This document shows positions 8,880-18,229 of a DNA stretch of 64,000 nt, piece by piece. Both the position numbers and the translations under genes were made by a program. This stretch comes from Oscillospiraceae bacterium (GTDB lineage Bacteria > Bacillota > Clostridia > Oscillospirales > Ruminococcaceae). Location of the stretch: the NCBI GenBank assembly GCA_018110925.1, contig JAGAZJ010000032.1, positions 39,234 through 103,233 of the forward strand, given 5' to 3'. Position 1 is the stretch's first letter, and every line of letters starts with the position of its first letter. The notes under the pieces were generated by a model. It did not search any database. It was not told where the DNA came from and saw nothing but the letters and a program-made list of their open reading frames with translations.

Positions 8880-9380
8880 TTAGCCGAGTATTTCCTTTAC
8901 GGACTTGCCTCTTACAGCCGCAACAGCCTTTGCGTCACGGAGAGAGGAAAGACCCTGAAGTGTTGCTCTTACTACGTTGCAGGCATTGTTGGAACGAAGG
9001 GACTTCGTTCTGATATCCTTGATACCTGTAACCTCTATGACAGCACGGACAGGACCGCCTGCGATAACACCGGTACCGGGTGCAGCGGGTCTCATGAGAA
9101 CTCTGCCTGCGCCATATGCGCCTACGATCTCGTGAGGGATCGTTGTGCCCTTGAGCGATACCTTTATAAGATTCTTCTTAGCGTCCTCGATACCCTTGCG
9201 GATAGCGTCGGGAACTTCGCCTGACTTACCGATACCGAAGCCTACAGTGCCGTTGCCGTCGCCGACAACCACAAGAGCTGCAAACTTATAGATACGGCCG
9301 CCCTTAACAGTCTTTGATACTCTGTTAATGGCAACTACTCTTTCGATAAGCTCAAGATTCTCAGCATCTATCTTTGCCAA
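8880..9380 (-). CDS. rpsE: 30S ribosomal protein S5
   Basis: A 166-residue S5, part of the mRNA entry channel and important for decoding accuracy. The N-terminal double-stranded RNA-binding domain includes [17 protein letters not shown] and the loop with [20 protein letters not shown]; the C-terminal domain carries [20 protein letters not shown]. Residues near the VSKTVKGGR loop are where spectinomycin resistance arises in other bacteria; here they look wild type. Confidence 0.98.
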   Translation of the reverse strand: MAKIDAENLELIERVVAINRVSKTVKGGRIYKFAALVVVGDGNGTVGFGIGKSGEVPDAIRKGIEDAKKNLIKVSLKGTTIPHEIVGAYGAGRVLMRPAAPGTGVIAGGPVRAVIEVTGIKDIRTKSLRSNNACNVVRATLQGLSSLRDAKAVAAVRGKSVKEILG

Positions 9381-9409
9381 AAGTAAAACCTCCTTTTATG
9401 ATCGGTCAA

Positions 9410-9769
9410 TCAGAAATTAAGTCCGCCGTTCCTTGCGCCGTCAGCAAGTGAAGCAACTCTGCCGTGATAAAGATAACCGGCTCTGTCGAATACTACGTCA
9501 ACTATGCCCTTATCCTTAGCTCTTGCGGCAAGTGCCTCGCCTACCTTGTAAGCGCCGTCCTTGTTGCCGCCGTCAGCATCGAAACCCTTTTCAAGGCTGG
9601 ATGCGCTTGCAAGTGTAACGCCTGCAACGTCGTCGATGAGCTGAGCATAGATGTGCTTAGCGGAACGGAAAACATTCAGTCTGGGGCAGGAAGCGGTACC
9701 GCTGATCTTAGCGCGTACTCTCTTCTGTCTCTTGGCTCTTGAAGCCTTTCTGTCTATGTTCTTTACCAT
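9410..9769 (-). CDS. rplR: 50S ribosomal protein L18
   Basis: A 119-residue L18, one of the 5S rRNA-binding proteins of the central protuberance. It starts [20 protein letters not shown] and ends [20 protein letters not shown] followed by NGGLNF. The start was chosen for its AGGAG site 8 bases upstream; the longer frame runs back into rplF and is not used. An 82-base gap separates it from rplF. Confidence 0.97.
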   Translation of the reverse strand: MVKNIDRKASRAKRQKRVRAKISGTASCPRLNVFRSAKHIYAQLIDDVAGVTLASASSLEKGFDADGGNKDGAYKVGEALAARAKDKGIVDVVFDRAGYLYHGRVASLADGARNGGLNF

Positions 9770-9851
9770 ATTTAACACTCCTATCATACTGGAGAATAGT
9801 AGTCCTAAAAGAGACTGTCCCATTCTCTTTCGTGCGATAAAGTAATCTATA

Positions 9852-10397
9852 TTACTTCTTGCCCTTACCGGCCTTACCTTCCTTGCGGATGATGCGTTCG
9901 CCGGTGTAACGTATGCCCTTGCCCTTGTAAGGCTCAGGAGGTCTCTTTTCACGGATCTGAGCAGCGAACTGACCTACCATCTGCTTGTCGATACCGTTGA
10001 CGATGATCTTGTTTGCAGAGGGAACATCAATTGTGATGCCGTCGATCTCAGGTACGATGACCTGATGTGAATAACCGAGATTCATAACAAGGTTCTTACC
10101 CTGCTTCTGAGCTCTGTAACCGATACCCTCGATGTCGAGCGACTTGGAGAAGCCGTTTGTAACGCCTTCCACCATATTGTTCACGAGAGTTCTGGTAAGA
10201 CCGTGGAGGGATCTGTGCATCTTGTCGTCGGAAGGTCTCTCGACGATTATCTCTGCGCCCTCCTGCTTGATAGTGAGCTCCTTGCTGAACGTTCTGGAAA
10301 GTGTACCCTTGGGACCCTTTACAGTAACAGTAGAGCCGTCTATCTTAACTTCAACACCTGCAGGAACAACTACAGGCTTCTTGCCTATTCTTGACAT
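9852..10397 (-). CDS. rplF: 50S ribosomal protein L6
   Basis: A 181-residue L6 made of two tandem RNA-binding repeats, located near the sarcin-ricin loop. It starts [20 protein letters not shown] with AGGAGG upstream, and ends in the family signature [20 protein letters not shown] followed by a Lys/Gly-rich tail. Between rpsH and rplR as usual. Confidence 0.98.
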   Translation of the reverse strand: MSRIGKKPVVVPAGVEVKIDGSTVTVKGPKGTLSRTFSKELTIKQEGAEIIVERPSDDKMHRSLHGLTRTLVNNMVEGVTNGFSKSLDIEGIGYRAQKQGKNLVMNLGYSHQVIVPEIDGITIDVPSANKIIVNGIDKQMVGQFAAQIREKRPPEPYKGKGIRYTGERIIRKEGKAGKGKK

Positions 10398-10410
10398 TGT
10401 GCCGTCCTCC

Positions 10411-10809
10411 TTACCAAACGAATGCAAGGACTTCGCCGCCGACATTGAGCTCTCTTGCCTTCTTGTCGGTCATAACGCCCTTGGGAGTGGACACGATTGC
10501 GATTCCGAGGCCTCTCATGACCTTGGGCATATCCTCACAGCTGGAGTAGATGCGAAGGCCGGGCTTGGAAACTCTGCGAAGGCCGGTGATAACCTGCGAC
10601 TTGTTCTCGCCGTACTTGAGGGTGATCCTGATGATACCCTGCTTGCCGTCTTCAATGATCTGATAGTTCTTTATATATCCCTCGTCAACAAGGATCTGCA
10701 CAATAGCCTTCTTTATGTTGGAAGCCGGAACATCAACTGTAGGATGCTTGGCAGTATTGGCGTTGCGGATTCTTGTGAGGAGATCAGCGATCGAATCGGT
10801 AATTTGCAT
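10411..10809 (-). CDS. rpsH: 30S ribosomal protein S8
   Basis: A 132-residue S8, which binds helix 21 of 16S rRNA early in assembly and in Escherichia coli represses the spc operon by binding its mRNA. It starts [20 protein letters not shown] and carries the conserved C-terminal [20 protein letters not shown] and GGEVLAFVW. Whether it controls this operon cannot be told from the sequence. Confidence 0.98.
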   Translation of the reverse strand: MQITDSIADLLTRIRNANTAKHPTVDVPASNIKKAIVQILVDEGYIKNYQIIEDGKQGIIRITLKYGENKSQVITGLRRVSKPGLRIYSSCEDMPKVMRGLGIAIVSTPKGVMTDKKARELNVGGEVLAFVW

Positions 10810-10892
10810 ACCTATTAACCTCCTTGTATGATTTCGGAAATCTGCATGACGCATTACGCGTACCGCAGGGGATTGCCCTGCCGCAAGACTGA

Positions 10893-11078
10893 TTACCAGC
10901 TTGCCTTCTTAACGCCGGGGATCTGACCCTTGTGAGCAAGCTCTCTGAAGCAGATTCTGCATATTCCGAACTTTCTCATGTAAGCGTGAGGTCTGCCGCA
11001 GATCTTGCAGCGGTTATAAGCTCTGGTAGAGAACTTGGGAGCTCTCTGCTGTTTGATCTTCATAGAAGTCTTTGCCAT
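10893..11078 (-). CDS. rpsZ: 30S ribosomal protein S14, type Z
   Basis: A 61-residue short S14 with a zinc site formed by the two CxxC pairs, CKIC and CRIC. It ends [17 protein letters not shown], the type Z signature. This is the usual zinc form in Firmicutes; no zinc-free S14 paralogue is present in the window. It lies between rplE and rpsH. Confidence 0.97.
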   Translation of the reverse strand: MAKTSMKIKQQRAPKFSTRAYNRCKICGRPHAYMRKFGICRICFRELAHKGQIPGVKKASW

Positions 11079-11094
11079 TTCTCAACCCTCCCGA

Positions 11095-11634
11095 TTACTT
11101 AGCGAACGGTGCGCCCATAAGGGTAAGAAGCTCTTTAGCCTCTTCATCCGTATTAGCGGTGGTGATGATGTTTATATCCATGCCGCGGACCTTGTCGATC
11201 TTGTCGTACTCGATCTCGGGGAATATAAGCTGCTCCTTGATACCTGTGGAGTAGTTGCCTCTGCCGTCGAAGGAATCGCCGTTGATACCTCTGAAGTCAC
11301 GAACTCTGGGGAATGCAACGTTGAAGAGTCTGTCGAGGAACTCATACATTCTCTCGCCTCTGAGTGTTACCTTAACGCCGATGGGCATACCCTCACGGAT
11401 CTTGAAGTTAGCGACTGACTTCTTTGCACGGCAAACAACAGGCTTCTGACCTGTGATGAGGCCGAGGTCGTTCATTATAGCATCGATGACCTTGGAATTA
11501 TCCTTAGCCTCACCTGCGCCGACATTGATAACGACCTTGTCGATCTTGGGGATCTGCATTACGCTCTTGTACCCGAACTTCTTCATAAGAGAAGGAGCCA
11601 CGGTGCTGACATATAAGTCTTTAAGATTTGCCAT
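11095..11634 (-). CDS. rplE: 50S ribosomal protein L5
   Basis: A 179-residue L5, which binds 5S rRNA and touches the P-site tRNA and S13. Conserved blocks are [20 protein letters not shown] near the N-terminus, [20 protein letters not shown] in the middle, and the closing [17 protein letters not shown]. Between rplX and rpsZ. Confidence 0.98.
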   Translation of the reverse strand: MANLKDLYVSTVAPSLMKKFGYKSVMQIPKIDKVVINVGAGEAKDNSKVIDAIMNDLGLITGQKPVVCRAKKSVANFKIREGMPIGVKVTLRGERMYEFLDRLFNVAFPRVRDFRGINGDSFDGRGNYSTGIKEQLIFPEIEYDKIDKVRGMDINIITTANTDEEAKELLTLMGAPFAK

Positions 11635-11652
11635 CTTGTGAAACTCCTTTCA

Positions 11653-11979
11653 TTAGTATGCCTTGCCGCAATCCTTGTGATTGCAGACTCTGATCTTCTT
11701 GCCGTTAGCGTCGAAGCTGTGAGCAAGTCTGGTAGGCTTACCGCAGTGAGGGCAAACAGCCTGTACCTTGCAGGCATAGAGAGGAGCGGGAACCTTTACG
11801 ATCTGACCCTGCTGACCCATCTGTGTAGGCTTAACGTGCTTTGTAGCGATGTTGCAGCCCTCAACTATGACCTTCTGCTCCTTTATGGATACTTCAAGCA
11901 CCTTGCCCTTTTTGCCCTTGTCCTTGCCGGACAGGATAACTACGGTGTCGCCTGTTTTAACATGAAGCTTCTTGTTCAT
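11653..11979 (-). CDS. rplX: 50S ribosomal protein L24
   Basis: A 108-residue L24, an assembly initiator that binds domain I of 23S rRNA near the tunnel exit. A KOW motif is seen at DTVVILSGKDKGKKGKVLEV. The C-terminal half holds a CPHCG and an RVCNHKDCGKAY segment, four cysteines that may bind zinc, as in other Clostridia forms. It lies between rplN and rplE. Confidence 0.97.
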   Translation of the reverse strand: MNKKLHVKTGDTVVILSGKDKGKKGKVLEVSIKEQKVIVEGCNIATKHVKPTQMGQQGQIVKVPAPLYACKVQAVCPHCGKPTRLAHSFDANGKKIRVCNHKDCGKAY

Positions 11980-11994
11980 TATGCGGCACCTCCA

Positions 11995-12363
11995 TTAAAG
12001 AACTTCCGGAGCGAGAGAGAGGATCTTCATGTAGTCCTTGTCTCTGAGTTCTCTTGCTACCGGCCCAAAGATACGGGTTCCTCTGGGATTCTTGTCTTCT
12101 CTGATGATAACAGCAGCATTCTCGTCAAAACGGATATAAGTGCCGTCCTCTCTGCGGAGGCCCTTAGCCGAACGAACGATGACTGCCTTTACAACGTCGC
12201 CCTTCTTAACAACGCCGCCTGGTGTTGCTTTTTTGACGGAAGCAACAACAACATCGCCGATATTGGCATATCTCTTGCGGGTACCGCCGAGAACTCTGAT
12301 GCACATAAGTTCCTTGGCACCTGTGTTATCAGCAACCTTCAAATAAGTCTGCATCTGTATCAC
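11995..12363 (-). CDS. rplN: 50S ribosomal protein L14
   Basis: A 122-residue L14, located at the subunit interface and contacting 16S rRNA helix 14. It starts [20 protein letters not shown] and ends [20 protein letters not shown] plus PEVL. It is the first gene after a 233-base gap that holds its own promoter, so it opens a second transcription unit equivalent to the spc operon of Escherichia coli. Confidence 0.98.
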   Translation of the reverse strand: MIQMQTYLKVADNTGAKELMCIRVLGGTRKRYANIGDVVVASVKKATPGGVVKKGDVVKAVIVRSAKGLRREDGTYIRFDENAAVIIREDKNPRGTRIFGPVARELRDKDYMKILSLAPEVL

Positions 12364-12401
12364 AGCGCATTAACTCCTTTCCTAAAACAGCAAATACCGA
12401 T

Positions 12402-12512
12402 GCAGACTCTCTCGTCTGAGAATGCCTGCACCGTTATTGCATATAGATCATTTTATCATGGTGCAACGCCGCCGTGCGTATCACGAAACGGGCACACCAC
12501 AGCAACATATTG
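12402..12512 (-). promoter_or_regulatory. Untranslated leader of rplN
   Basis: About 140 bases of minus-strand leader lie between the promoter and rplN. They contain short alternative pairings: CAGAC (12403-12407) with GTCTG (12414-12418), or TGCAG (12401-12405) with CTGCA (12426-12430); the two cannot form together. A role as a ribosomal protein binding leader is possible but unproven. Confidence 0.35.
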
Positions 12513-12541
12513 ATTTTACCACACAAATCGCCCTTTGTCAA
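12513..12541 (-). promoter_or_regulatory. Promoter in front of rplN
   Basis: On the minus strand, TTGACA, a 17-base spacer, and TAAAAT. This near-consensus vegetative promoter lies in the only large gap inside the ribosomal superoperon and would transcribe rplN to rplQ. Seen in sequence; strength is inferred. Confidence 0.78.
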
Positions 12542-12596
12542 GCATTACCATGACCCCGGGAAAAATTTGTAGGTATGAACAACAGTCTGCCGAGGC

Positions 12597-12854
12597 TTAC
12601 TTAGCCTTTTCGATAATTCTTACAAGACGCCATCTCTTATCCTTGGAGAGAGGACGGGTCTCCATGAGCTCAACTCTGTCGCCGATGCGGCACTCGTTGT
12701 TCTCATCATGAGCCTTGAGCTTGATAGTTCTCTTGATGATCTTCTTGTAAAGGGGATGCTTTACGTTATCCTGGATCGCTACAACGATAGTCTTGTCCAT
12801 CTTATCGGACACTACCATGCCGACCCTTGTCTTTCTGAGGTTTCTTTCAGCCAT
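12597..12854 (-). CDS. rpsQ: 30S ribosomal protein S17
   Basis: An 85-residue S17, an OB-fold primary 16S rRNA-binding protein. It starts [20 protein letters not shown] and carries the signature [20 protein letters not shown]. Last gene of the S10-type block, before the gap with the internal promoter. Confidence 0.98.
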   Translation of the reverse strand: MAERNLRKTRVGMVVSDKMDKTIVVAIQDNVKHPLYKKIIKRTIKLKAHDENNECRIGDRVELMETRPLSKDKRWRLVRIIEKAK

Positions 12855-12872
12855 TTTAAAGTCCTCCCTTCA

Positions 12873-13070
12873 TCACTGCGCTGACTTGGTCTTTTCAAGA
12901 AGAATGGTCTTTACTCTTGCTATATCCTTCTTGACATCCTTAAGACGAGCGGGATTGTCGAGCTGATTTACAGTATGCTGAAATCTGAGAGCAAAAAGCT
13001 CTTTCTTGAGGTCAACGAGCTTGTTTTCAAGCTCCTGAACAGTGAGATCTCTTACCTCTGAAGCCTTCAT
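12873..13070 (-). CDS. rpmC: 50S ribosomal protein L29
   Basis: A 65-residue two-helix L29 near the tunnel exit, where trigger factor and signal recognition particle dock. It starts [20 protein letters not shown] and contains the signature VKKDIARVKTILLEK. Its ATG overlaps the rplP stop codon by one base (TGATG), pointing to coupled translation. Confidence 0.97.
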   Translation of the reverse strand: MKASEVRDLTVQELENKLVDLKKELFALRFQHTVNQLDNPARLKDVKKDIARVKTILLEKTKSAQ

Positions 13071-13492
13071 CAGTTGCTCGCCTCCTCTTCCTTAGTTACG
13101 AATTTGCACTTGATGGGGAGCTTGTGCATTGCAAGACGCATAGCCTCTCTTGCAGTCTCCTCGGGAACGCCTGCGATCTCGAAAAGAACTCTGCCGGGCT
13201 TTACAACAGCTACCCAGTACTCGGGTGAACCCTTACCGGAACCCATTCGGGTCTCAGCAGGCTTCTCTGTAACGGGCTTGTCGGGGAATATCTTTATCCA
13301 GACCTGACCGCCACGCTTGATGTATCTGGTCATAGCGATACGGGCTGCCTCGATCTGGTTGGAAGTGATCCAAGCAGGCTCGAGCGCCTGAAGACCGTAC
13401 TGACCGTTGGTCACCTTATTGCCTCTGAGGGCTTTGCCCTTCATGCGGCCTCTCTGTACTCTTCTGTACTTTACTCTCTTCGGAAGCAGCAT
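13070..13492 (-). CDS. rplP: 50S ribosomal protein L16
   Basis: A 140-residue L16, near the A site and needed for tRNA accommodation. It starts [20 protein letters not shown] and shows [20 protein letters not shown] and the hydroxylation-loop region. Its start overlaps the rpsC stop by one base and its end overlaps rpmC by one base. Confidence 0.98.
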   Translation of the reverse strand: MLLPKRVKYRRVQRGRMKGKALRGNKVTNGQYGLQALEPAWITSNQIEAARIAMTRYIKRGGQVWIKIFPDKPVTEKPAETRMGSGKGSPEYWVAVVKPGRVLFEIAGVPEETAREAMRLAMHKLPIKCKFVTKEEEASN

Positions 13493-14253
13493 TATGCGTT
13501 ACCTCCCTCTGATCTGTTCTGACGGGGTCTGCGGTTACCGCCCTCACGTCTTCTGTTATCGTTGTTTCTGCGCTTTCTCTCGGGTCTGTCGGAGGGTCTG
13601 TTGATCCTTGCGGCAGATGCTTCGCCCTTGAGTATCTCGCCCTTGTATATCCATACCTTGATACCGAGACGGCCGTATGTGGTGTGAGCCTCAGCAAAGC
13701 CGTAGTCTATATCGGCACGGATGGTCTGAAGAGGGATAGTACCCTCATGATATGTCTCGCTTCTTGCGATCTCGGCACCGGCAAGTCTGCCGCCTGCCTT
13801 TACCTTTATGCCCTTGGCGCCGAGCTTCATGGCTCTGCCGATAGCCTGCTTGAGAGCACGTCTGTAACTCACTCTGTTCTCGAGCTGCTGAGCAATGTTC
13901 TCTGCAACGAGCTGAGCATCCATATCGGGAGACTTGACCTCAACGATGTTGAGGAATACCTTCTTGCCGATCATCTTCTCAACTTCTGCACGAACCTTGT
14001 CTATCTTCTCGCCGCCCTTGCCGATAACGAAACCGGGCTTAGCGCAGTGGATATTTATCCTTACCTTGTCCTCAAATCTCTCGATCTCGATCTTGGGGAC
14101 ACCGGCGGACTTGAGAGACTCCTTGATATATTTTCTTACCTTGTAGTCCTCTGCGAGGGTATCGCCGAAAGTAGCCTTATTGGCAAACCAACGGGAATCC
14201 CAGTCCTTGATCACGCCTACACGCAGACCGTGGGGATTAACTTTCTGTCCCAT
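13492..14253 (-). CDS. rpsC: 30S ribosomal protein S3
   Basis: A 253-residue S3, which lines the mRNA entry tunnel. The KH domain carries [20 protein letters not shown], and the C-terminal domain has [20 protein letters not shown] and [20 protein letters not shown]-type sequence. The last 38 residues form a very basic, Arg/Asn/Gly-rich tail ([17 protein letters not shown] and following) that is longer than in Bacillus and probably disordered RNA-binding sequence. Confidence 0.98.
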   Translation of the reverse strand: MGQKVNPHGLRVGVIKDWDSRWFANKATFGDTLAEDYKVRKYIKESLKSAGVPKIEIERFEDKVRINIHCAKPGFVIGKGGEKIDKVRAEVEKMIGKKVFLNIVEVKSPDMDAQLVAENIAQQLENRVSYRRALKQAIGRAMKLGAKGIKVKAGGRLAGAEIARSETYHEGTIPLQTIRADIDYGFAEAHTTYGRLGIKVWIYKGEILKGEASAARINRPSDRPERKRRNNDNRRREGGNRRPRQNRSEGGNA

Positions 14254-14272
14254 AATTTACCTCCCTTTCGAC

Positions 14273-14608
14273 TCACATTTTATCCGAAACAACGAGAGTA
14301 ACGGATGATGTTCTCTTGTTGATGCGGAACGCTCTGCCCTGTGCTCTGGGCATTATTCTCTTGAGAATAGGGCCGGGGCACACGAAGCACTCGGAAACTA
14401 TGAGGTCTTCCTTGCTCATGCCGTAGTTGTTCTCGGCATTGGCAACCGCAGACTTTAAGAGCTTCTCGAGATACTCGCAAGCAGACTTGGGTGTGTATCT
14501 CAGTATAGCCATTGCTGTCTCTACATCCTTGCCTCTGATAAGGTCGAGGACGATCTTGACTTTTCTGGGCGCTATACGAGCATTTTTAAGTGTTGCTCTT
14601 GCTTCCAT
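14273..14608 (-). CDS. rplV: 50S ribosomal protein L22
   Basis: A 111-residue L22 whose beta-hairpin lines the peptide exit tunnel. It starts [20 protein letters not shown] and ends [20 protein letters not shown] plus TLVVSDKM. The hairpin tip has the usual composition, with no macrolide-resistance-like insertion. Between rpsS and rpsC. Confidence 0.98.
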   Translation of the reverse strand: MEARATLKNARIAPRKVKIVLDLIRGKDVETAMAILRYTPKSACEYLEKLLKSAVANAENNYGMSKEDLIVSECFVCPGPILKRIMPRAQGRAFRINKRTSSVTLVVSDKM

Positions 14609-14623
14609 TGTTATCTCCTCTCC

Positions 14624-14905
14624 TTACTTACCGTTGTTGGATGTCTTGGAGCCTGCGTGACCCTTGTAAGTTCTGGTCGGTGCAAACTCGCCGAGCTTAT
14701 GGCCTACCATATCCTCGGTAACATATACGGGAACGTGCTTTCTGCCGTCATGCACTGCAAATGTATGACCTACGAAATCAGGGAATATTGTGGAAGATCT
14801 GCTCCATGTCTTGAGCACTTTCTTCTCGCCGGCCTCGTTCATTGCAACAACTCTCTTGTAAAGAGCTTCCTGCACGTAAGGGCCTTTCTTTATACTTCTG
14901 CTCAT
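14624..14905 (-). CDS. rpsS: 30S ribosomal protein S19
   Basis: A 93-residue S19 of the 30S head, partner of S13. It starts [20 protein letters not shown] and holds [27 protein letters not shown] precedes the chosen ATG; an upstream in-frame start twelve codons earlier has no ribosome site. Confidence 0.98.
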   Translation of the reverse strand: MSRSIKKGPYVQEALYKRVVAMNEAGEKKVLKTWSRSSTIFPDFVGHTFAVHDGRKHVPVYVTEDMVGHKLGEFAPTRTYKGHAGSKTSNNGK

Positions 14906-14980
14906 TGGTTTTCCTCCTCTCGAATCTGAGGCTATGCGCACAGCAGCGCTATGCGCATACCTTTATGAATCCTATGAGTA

Positions 14981-15814
14981 TTACTTGCCGTTCCTTCTTC
15001 TGACAATGAACTTGTCGGAACGGTTGTGATTCTTTCTTGTCTTGAAGCCGAGTGCGGGCTTGCCCCAGGGGGTAACAGGTCCGGGACGGCCGACAGGTGA
15101 CTTACCTTCACCACCGCCGTGAGGATGGTCGTTGGGGTTCATGACAGAACCTCTTACGGTAGGTCTGATGCCCTTGTGACGGGTGCGTCCTGCCTTACCG
15201 AGGTTAACATTCTCATGATCGATGTTGCCTACCTGACCGATGGAAGCCATGCAGTCAAGGGGGATCCTTCTCATCTCGCCCGAGGGAAGTCTTACGAGAG
15301 CGTAACCGTTCTCCTTGCCCATGAGCTGAGCCATATTGCCGGCCGCTCTTACGAGCTGAGCGCCCTTGCCGTGATAAAGCTCAATGTTGTGGATGAATGT
15401 ACCAACGGGGATATCAGCGAGTGCAAGTGCGTTGCCGGGCTTGATATCCGCATCGGAACCGGCTCTTACTACGTCGCCTACCTTGAGGCCGTAGGGAGCG
15501 ATGATGTATCTCTTCTCGCCGTCCTCGTATTCAACGAGTGCGATGAATGCGCTTCTGTTAGGATCATACTCGAGAGTCTTGACAACAGCATTAACGCCCT
15601 GCTTGTCTCTCTTGAAGTCGATGATCCTGTACTTCCTTCTGTTTCCGCCGCCTCTGTGACGAACAGTTATGTGACCGTTATTGTTTCTGCCGGCCTTCTT
15701 GGACAGAGGAGCGAGGAGGCTCTTTTCGGGAGCTACCTTGGAAAGCTCGCTGTAATCCGTAACTGTCATCTGACGTCTGGACGGAGAAGTAGGCTTATAT
15801 GACTTAATAGCCAT
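14981..15814 (-). CDS. rplB: 50S ribosomal protein L2
   Basis: A 277-residue L2, the most conserved large-subunit protein, needed for subunit joining and peptidyl transfer. It starts [20 protein letters not shown]; the C-terminal region has [20 protein letters not shown], containing the conserved His near the peptidyl transferase centre. Between rplW and rpsS. Confidence 0.98.
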   Translation of the reverse strand: MAIKSYKPTSPSRRQMTVTDYSELSKVAPEKSLLAPLSKKAGRNNNGHITVRHRGGGNRRKYRIIDFKRDKQGVNAVVKTLEYDPNRSAFIALVEYEDGEKRYIIAPYGLKVGDVVRAGSDADIKPGNALALADIPVGTFIHNIELYHGKGAQLVRAAGNMAQLMGKENGYALVRLPSGEMRRIPLDCMASIGQVGNIDHENVNLGKAGRTRHKGIRPTVRGSVMNPNDHPHGGGEGKSPVGRPGPVTPWGKPALGFKTRKNHNRSDKFIVRRRNGK

Positions 15815-15908
15815 TCTAATTCAACTCCTTAGCTTGTTTTGCGGGTATATACCCATACATTCGGATGAAACCCTCCGCAGAGCGGATACCGTTCATCCCT
15901 TCCTCTCA

Positions 15909-16199
15909 TCAGATGAGGCCGTCAAAGAACTCGATGGTCTTTGAGCCGTCCTTGAGGGTAACGATAGCCTTTTTCCAGTCGGGGGTCTTACCTGTGTACA
16001 TACCCACTCTCTTGGAACGGCCTCTTACATTCATGGTGTTAACGCTTGCCACCTGAACGCCGAAAAGCTCTTCAACAGCCTTGGCGATCTCTATCTTGTT
16101 GGCGGACTTAGCTACCTTGAAAGTGTACTTGTTCTGCTGTAAGCCATCCATGCTCTTTTCAGTGATGATAGGCTTTATAACGATGTCCTGTGCTGCCAT
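15909..16199 (-). CDS. rplW: 50S ribosomal protein L23
   Basis: A 96-residue L23 at the tunnel exit, the docking site for trigger factor and signal recognition particle. It starts [20 protein letters not shown]. Its start codon overlaps the rplD stop by one base. A 94-base spacer containing a GGGTATATACCC palindrome separates it from rplB. Confidence 0.97.
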   Translation of the reverse strand: MAAQDIVIKPIITEKSMDGLQQNKYTFKVAKSANKIEIAKAVEELFGVQVASVNTMNVRGRSKRVGMYTGKTPDWKKAIVTLKDGSKTIEFFDGLI

Positions 16200-16822
16200 T
16201 ATGCGTACACCTCCTCGATCTTTGCAACGGCATCCTTGGATACTATGAACTTGTCATAGTTGAGGATATCGTATACGTTGATCGTATTTACGAGAGCTGT
16301 CTTCACGCCGGGGATATTGTTAGCACTCTTGATGACCTTGTCATTTACCTCGGGCATAACGATAAGAGCCTTCTTGTCTGCACCTACTGCAGCGAGCATC
16401 TTTACCATGTCCTTGGTCTTGTAATCGTCGAGAGCTATGGAATCAATAACGATGAGGTTATTGTCGATCACCTTTGTGGAGAGAGCAGACTTGAGAGCAA
16501 GTCTCTTGAGCTTCTTATTGACAGTGAAGCGATAGCTTCTGGGCTTGGGGCCGAGAGCGATACCGCCGTGTGTCCACTGGGGAGCACGGGTGGAACCCTG
16601 TCTTGCGTGGCCTGTGCCCTTCTGTCTCCAGGGCTTTCTGCCGCCGCCTCTTACCTCTGTACGGGTGAGAGTGGACTGTGTGCCCTGTCTCTGGTTTGCG
16701 AGGTAGTTTACTACCATTGTGTGCATAGCTGCTGTGTTGGGTTCGATGCCGAACACTGCATCGGAAAGCTCGATGTCGGAGACTTCACTGCCCGCCATGT
16801 TGAGTACCTTGATACTTGGCAT
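16199..16822 (-). CDS. rplD: 50S ribosomal protein L4
   Basis: A 207-residue L4 with a tunnel-lining loop ([20 protein letters not shown]) and a globular surface domain. In Escherichia coli L4 represses the S10 operon by attenuation in the leader; here a leader with a terminator-like hairpin also exists before rpsJ, though L4 control in Clostridia is not established. Between rplC and rplW. Confidence 0.98.
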   Translation of the reverse strand: MPSIKVLNMAGSEVSDIELSDAVFGIEPNTAAMHTMVVNYLANQRQGTQSTLTRTEVRGGGRKPWRQKGTGHARQGSTRAPQWTHGGIALGPKPRSYRFTVNKKLKRLALKSALSTKVIDNNLIVIDSIALDDYKTKDMVKMLAAVGADKKALIVMPEVNDKVIKSANNIPGVKTALVNTINVYDILNYDKFIVSKDAVAKIEEVYA

Positions 16823-16840
16823 TATAGCTTCCTCCTTCCA

Positions 16841-17476
16841 TTAAGCCTTCTTAACGCAGTCAACGATAGTAACGATACCGTTCTTAGGACCGGGGATCGC
16901 ACCCTTTACTGCGATAAGATTGTGTTCTGCGTCAACCTTTACGATCTCAAGGTTCTGAACAGTTACCTTTTCAGCGCCCATGTGACCGGGGAGAGCCTTG
17001 CCCTTGAATATTCTCGAAGGCGAGGAGCAAGCACCCATAGAACCTGCTGTTCTTGCAACAGGACCTGTGCCGTGGGTCTCCTTGAGTCTGTGGTTGTTGT
17101 TTCTCTTGATAGTGCCCTGATAGCCCTTACCCTTTGAAGTACCGCTTACATCAACGATGTCGCCTACCTCGAAGGTATCAGCCTTCAGAACGTCGCCTAC
17201 ATTGTAGGACTCTGCATTGTCAAGCCTGAACTCCTTGAGAGTTCTCTTGAGAGCCACATCCGCCTTAGCGAAATGGCCCTTCTGAGGCTTGTTCACGAGC
17301 TTCTCCCTGATATCGCCGAAGCCGCACTGCACTGCGCTGTAACCGTCGTTCTCAACAGTCTTCTTCTGAACGACTACGCAAGGGCCTGCTTCTACGACAG
17401 TAACGGGGATCACTTTGCCCGTTTCATCGAAGATCTGTGTCATACCGATCTTCTTGCCGATGATTGCCTTTGTCAT
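16841..17476 (-). CDS. rplC: 50S ribosomal protein L3
   Basis: A 211-residue L3, an assembly initiator that reaches the peptidyl transferase centre. It starts [20 protein letters not shown] and contains the methylation-loop region [25 protein letters not shown] lies upstream. Second gene of the superoperon. Confidence 0.98.
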   Translation of the reverse strand: MTKAIIGKKIGMTQIFDETGKVIPVTVVEAGPCVVVQKKTVENDGYSAVQCGFGDIREKLVNKPQKGHFAKADVALKRTLKEFRLDNAESYNVGDVLKADTFEVGDIVDVSGTSKGKGYQGTIKRNNNHRLKETHGTGPVARTAGSMGACSSPSRIFKGKALPGHMGAEKVTVQNLEIVKVDAEHNLIAVKGAIPGPKNGIVTIVDCVKKA

Positions 17477-17551
17477 GGTTTTTCCTCCCTATGGTTATTG
17501 GTCAGCATTGCTGACATTGACCCACAGTTTGTCATCTTTGGGAGATCCGTC

Positions 17552-17866
17552 TTACTTGATCTCCATTACGATGTCAACGCCTGCGGGAAGCTCAAGGCCC
17601 TGAAGAGCCTCGGTCGTCTTGGCTGTAGGTCTCAGAACGTCGATAAGTCTCTTGTGAGTTCTGAGCTCGAACTGCTCACGGCTGTCCTTATACTTGTGTA
17701 CAGCGCGGAGGATAGTAACTATCTCCTTGTCTGTGGGAAGGGGTATGGGACCCGATACCTTTGCGCCGCTTCTCTTAGCAGCGTCAACGATCTTTGCCGC
17801 AGCAGCATCTACGACTGCATGGTCGTAGCCCTTGATCCTGATCCTGATCTTGTTGGTCTCTGCCAT
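17552..17866 (-). CDS. rpsJ: 30S ribosomal protein S10
   Basis: A 104-residue S10, part of the 30S head and the antitermination factor NusE. It starts [20 protein letters not shown]; the start was chosen for the GGAGG 8 bases upstream, and five codons before it there is another in-frame ATG without a ribosome site. It ends DIVMEIK. First gene of the superoperon, about 283 bases downstream of the promoter. Because S10 is NusE, a link to the terminator-like leader is conceivable. Confidence 0.98.
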   Translation of the reverse strand: MAETNKIRIRIKGYDHAVVDAAAAKIVDAAKRSGAKVSGPIPLPTDKEIVTILRAVHKYKDSREQFELRTHKRLIDVLRPTAKTTEALQGLELPAGVDIVMEIK

Positions 17867-17952
17867 TTTGATTTCCTCCATTATTCGAGGAAGTGCAATA
17901 TATCCTGTCCGAAGGTCTCAACGCATCCGTGTGTGTCGCAGTCCTTACAGAT

Positions 17953-17984
17953 AAAAAACCGCCCAAAACGATGTTTCGAGCAGG
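17953..17984 (-). terminator. Attenuator-like terminator in the S10 leader
   Basis: On the minus strand a stem of 11 pairs with one bulged base (arms CCTGCTCGAAAC and GTTTTGGGCGG, ATC loop) is followed directly by six Ts. It lies inside the untranslated leader, about 87 bases before rpsJ, so it would end transcription before the ribosomal genes unless disrupted. Confidence 0.75.
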
Positions 17985-18149
17985 CACAGACTTACCTTTC
18001 GCACTGTGTGCGACGGTTTAAGCACTGACTGTGCTATATTGCCTTTCGCCCGGTTTAAAATCGGACATACTCTGCGAAAATTCCCCTGCGCACCGCAGGC
18101 AACCTTCCGCTTCATCGCATATCTGCATGACTTCTTATATTGTCACGCA
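17985..18149 (-). ncRNA. Structured leader RNA of the ribosomal superoperon
   Basis: About 165 bases of transcript between the predicted start and the attenuator. It contains three compact hairpins: CCTGCG/CGCAGG (18085-18099), AGCAC/GTGCT (18021-18035) and CGCAC/GTGCG (18000-18012). The segment AAACCGTC on the minus strand (18012-18019) can pair with eight bases of the terminator (17956-17963), including part of its T tract, which would act as an antiterminator. No known riboswitch class was recognised. Structure is drawn by eye; regulation is inferred. Confidence 0.55.
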
Positions 18150-18155
18150 AATGCT

Positions 18156-18184
18156 ATTATAACATATGCGGAGCATATTTTCAA
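18156..18184 (-). promoter_or_regulatory. Promoter of the S10 superoperon
   Basis: On the minus strand TTGAAA, a 17-base spacer and TATAAT. A 9-base inverted repeat flanks the -35: TGCGGAGCA in the spacer (18167-18175) and TGCTCCGCA upstream (18204-18212), which may be a protein-binding site. Confidence 0.85.
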
Positions 18185-18229
18185 GCCATAAAGCGTAGAA
18201 ATTTGCTCCGCACAGATACATTATATAAG

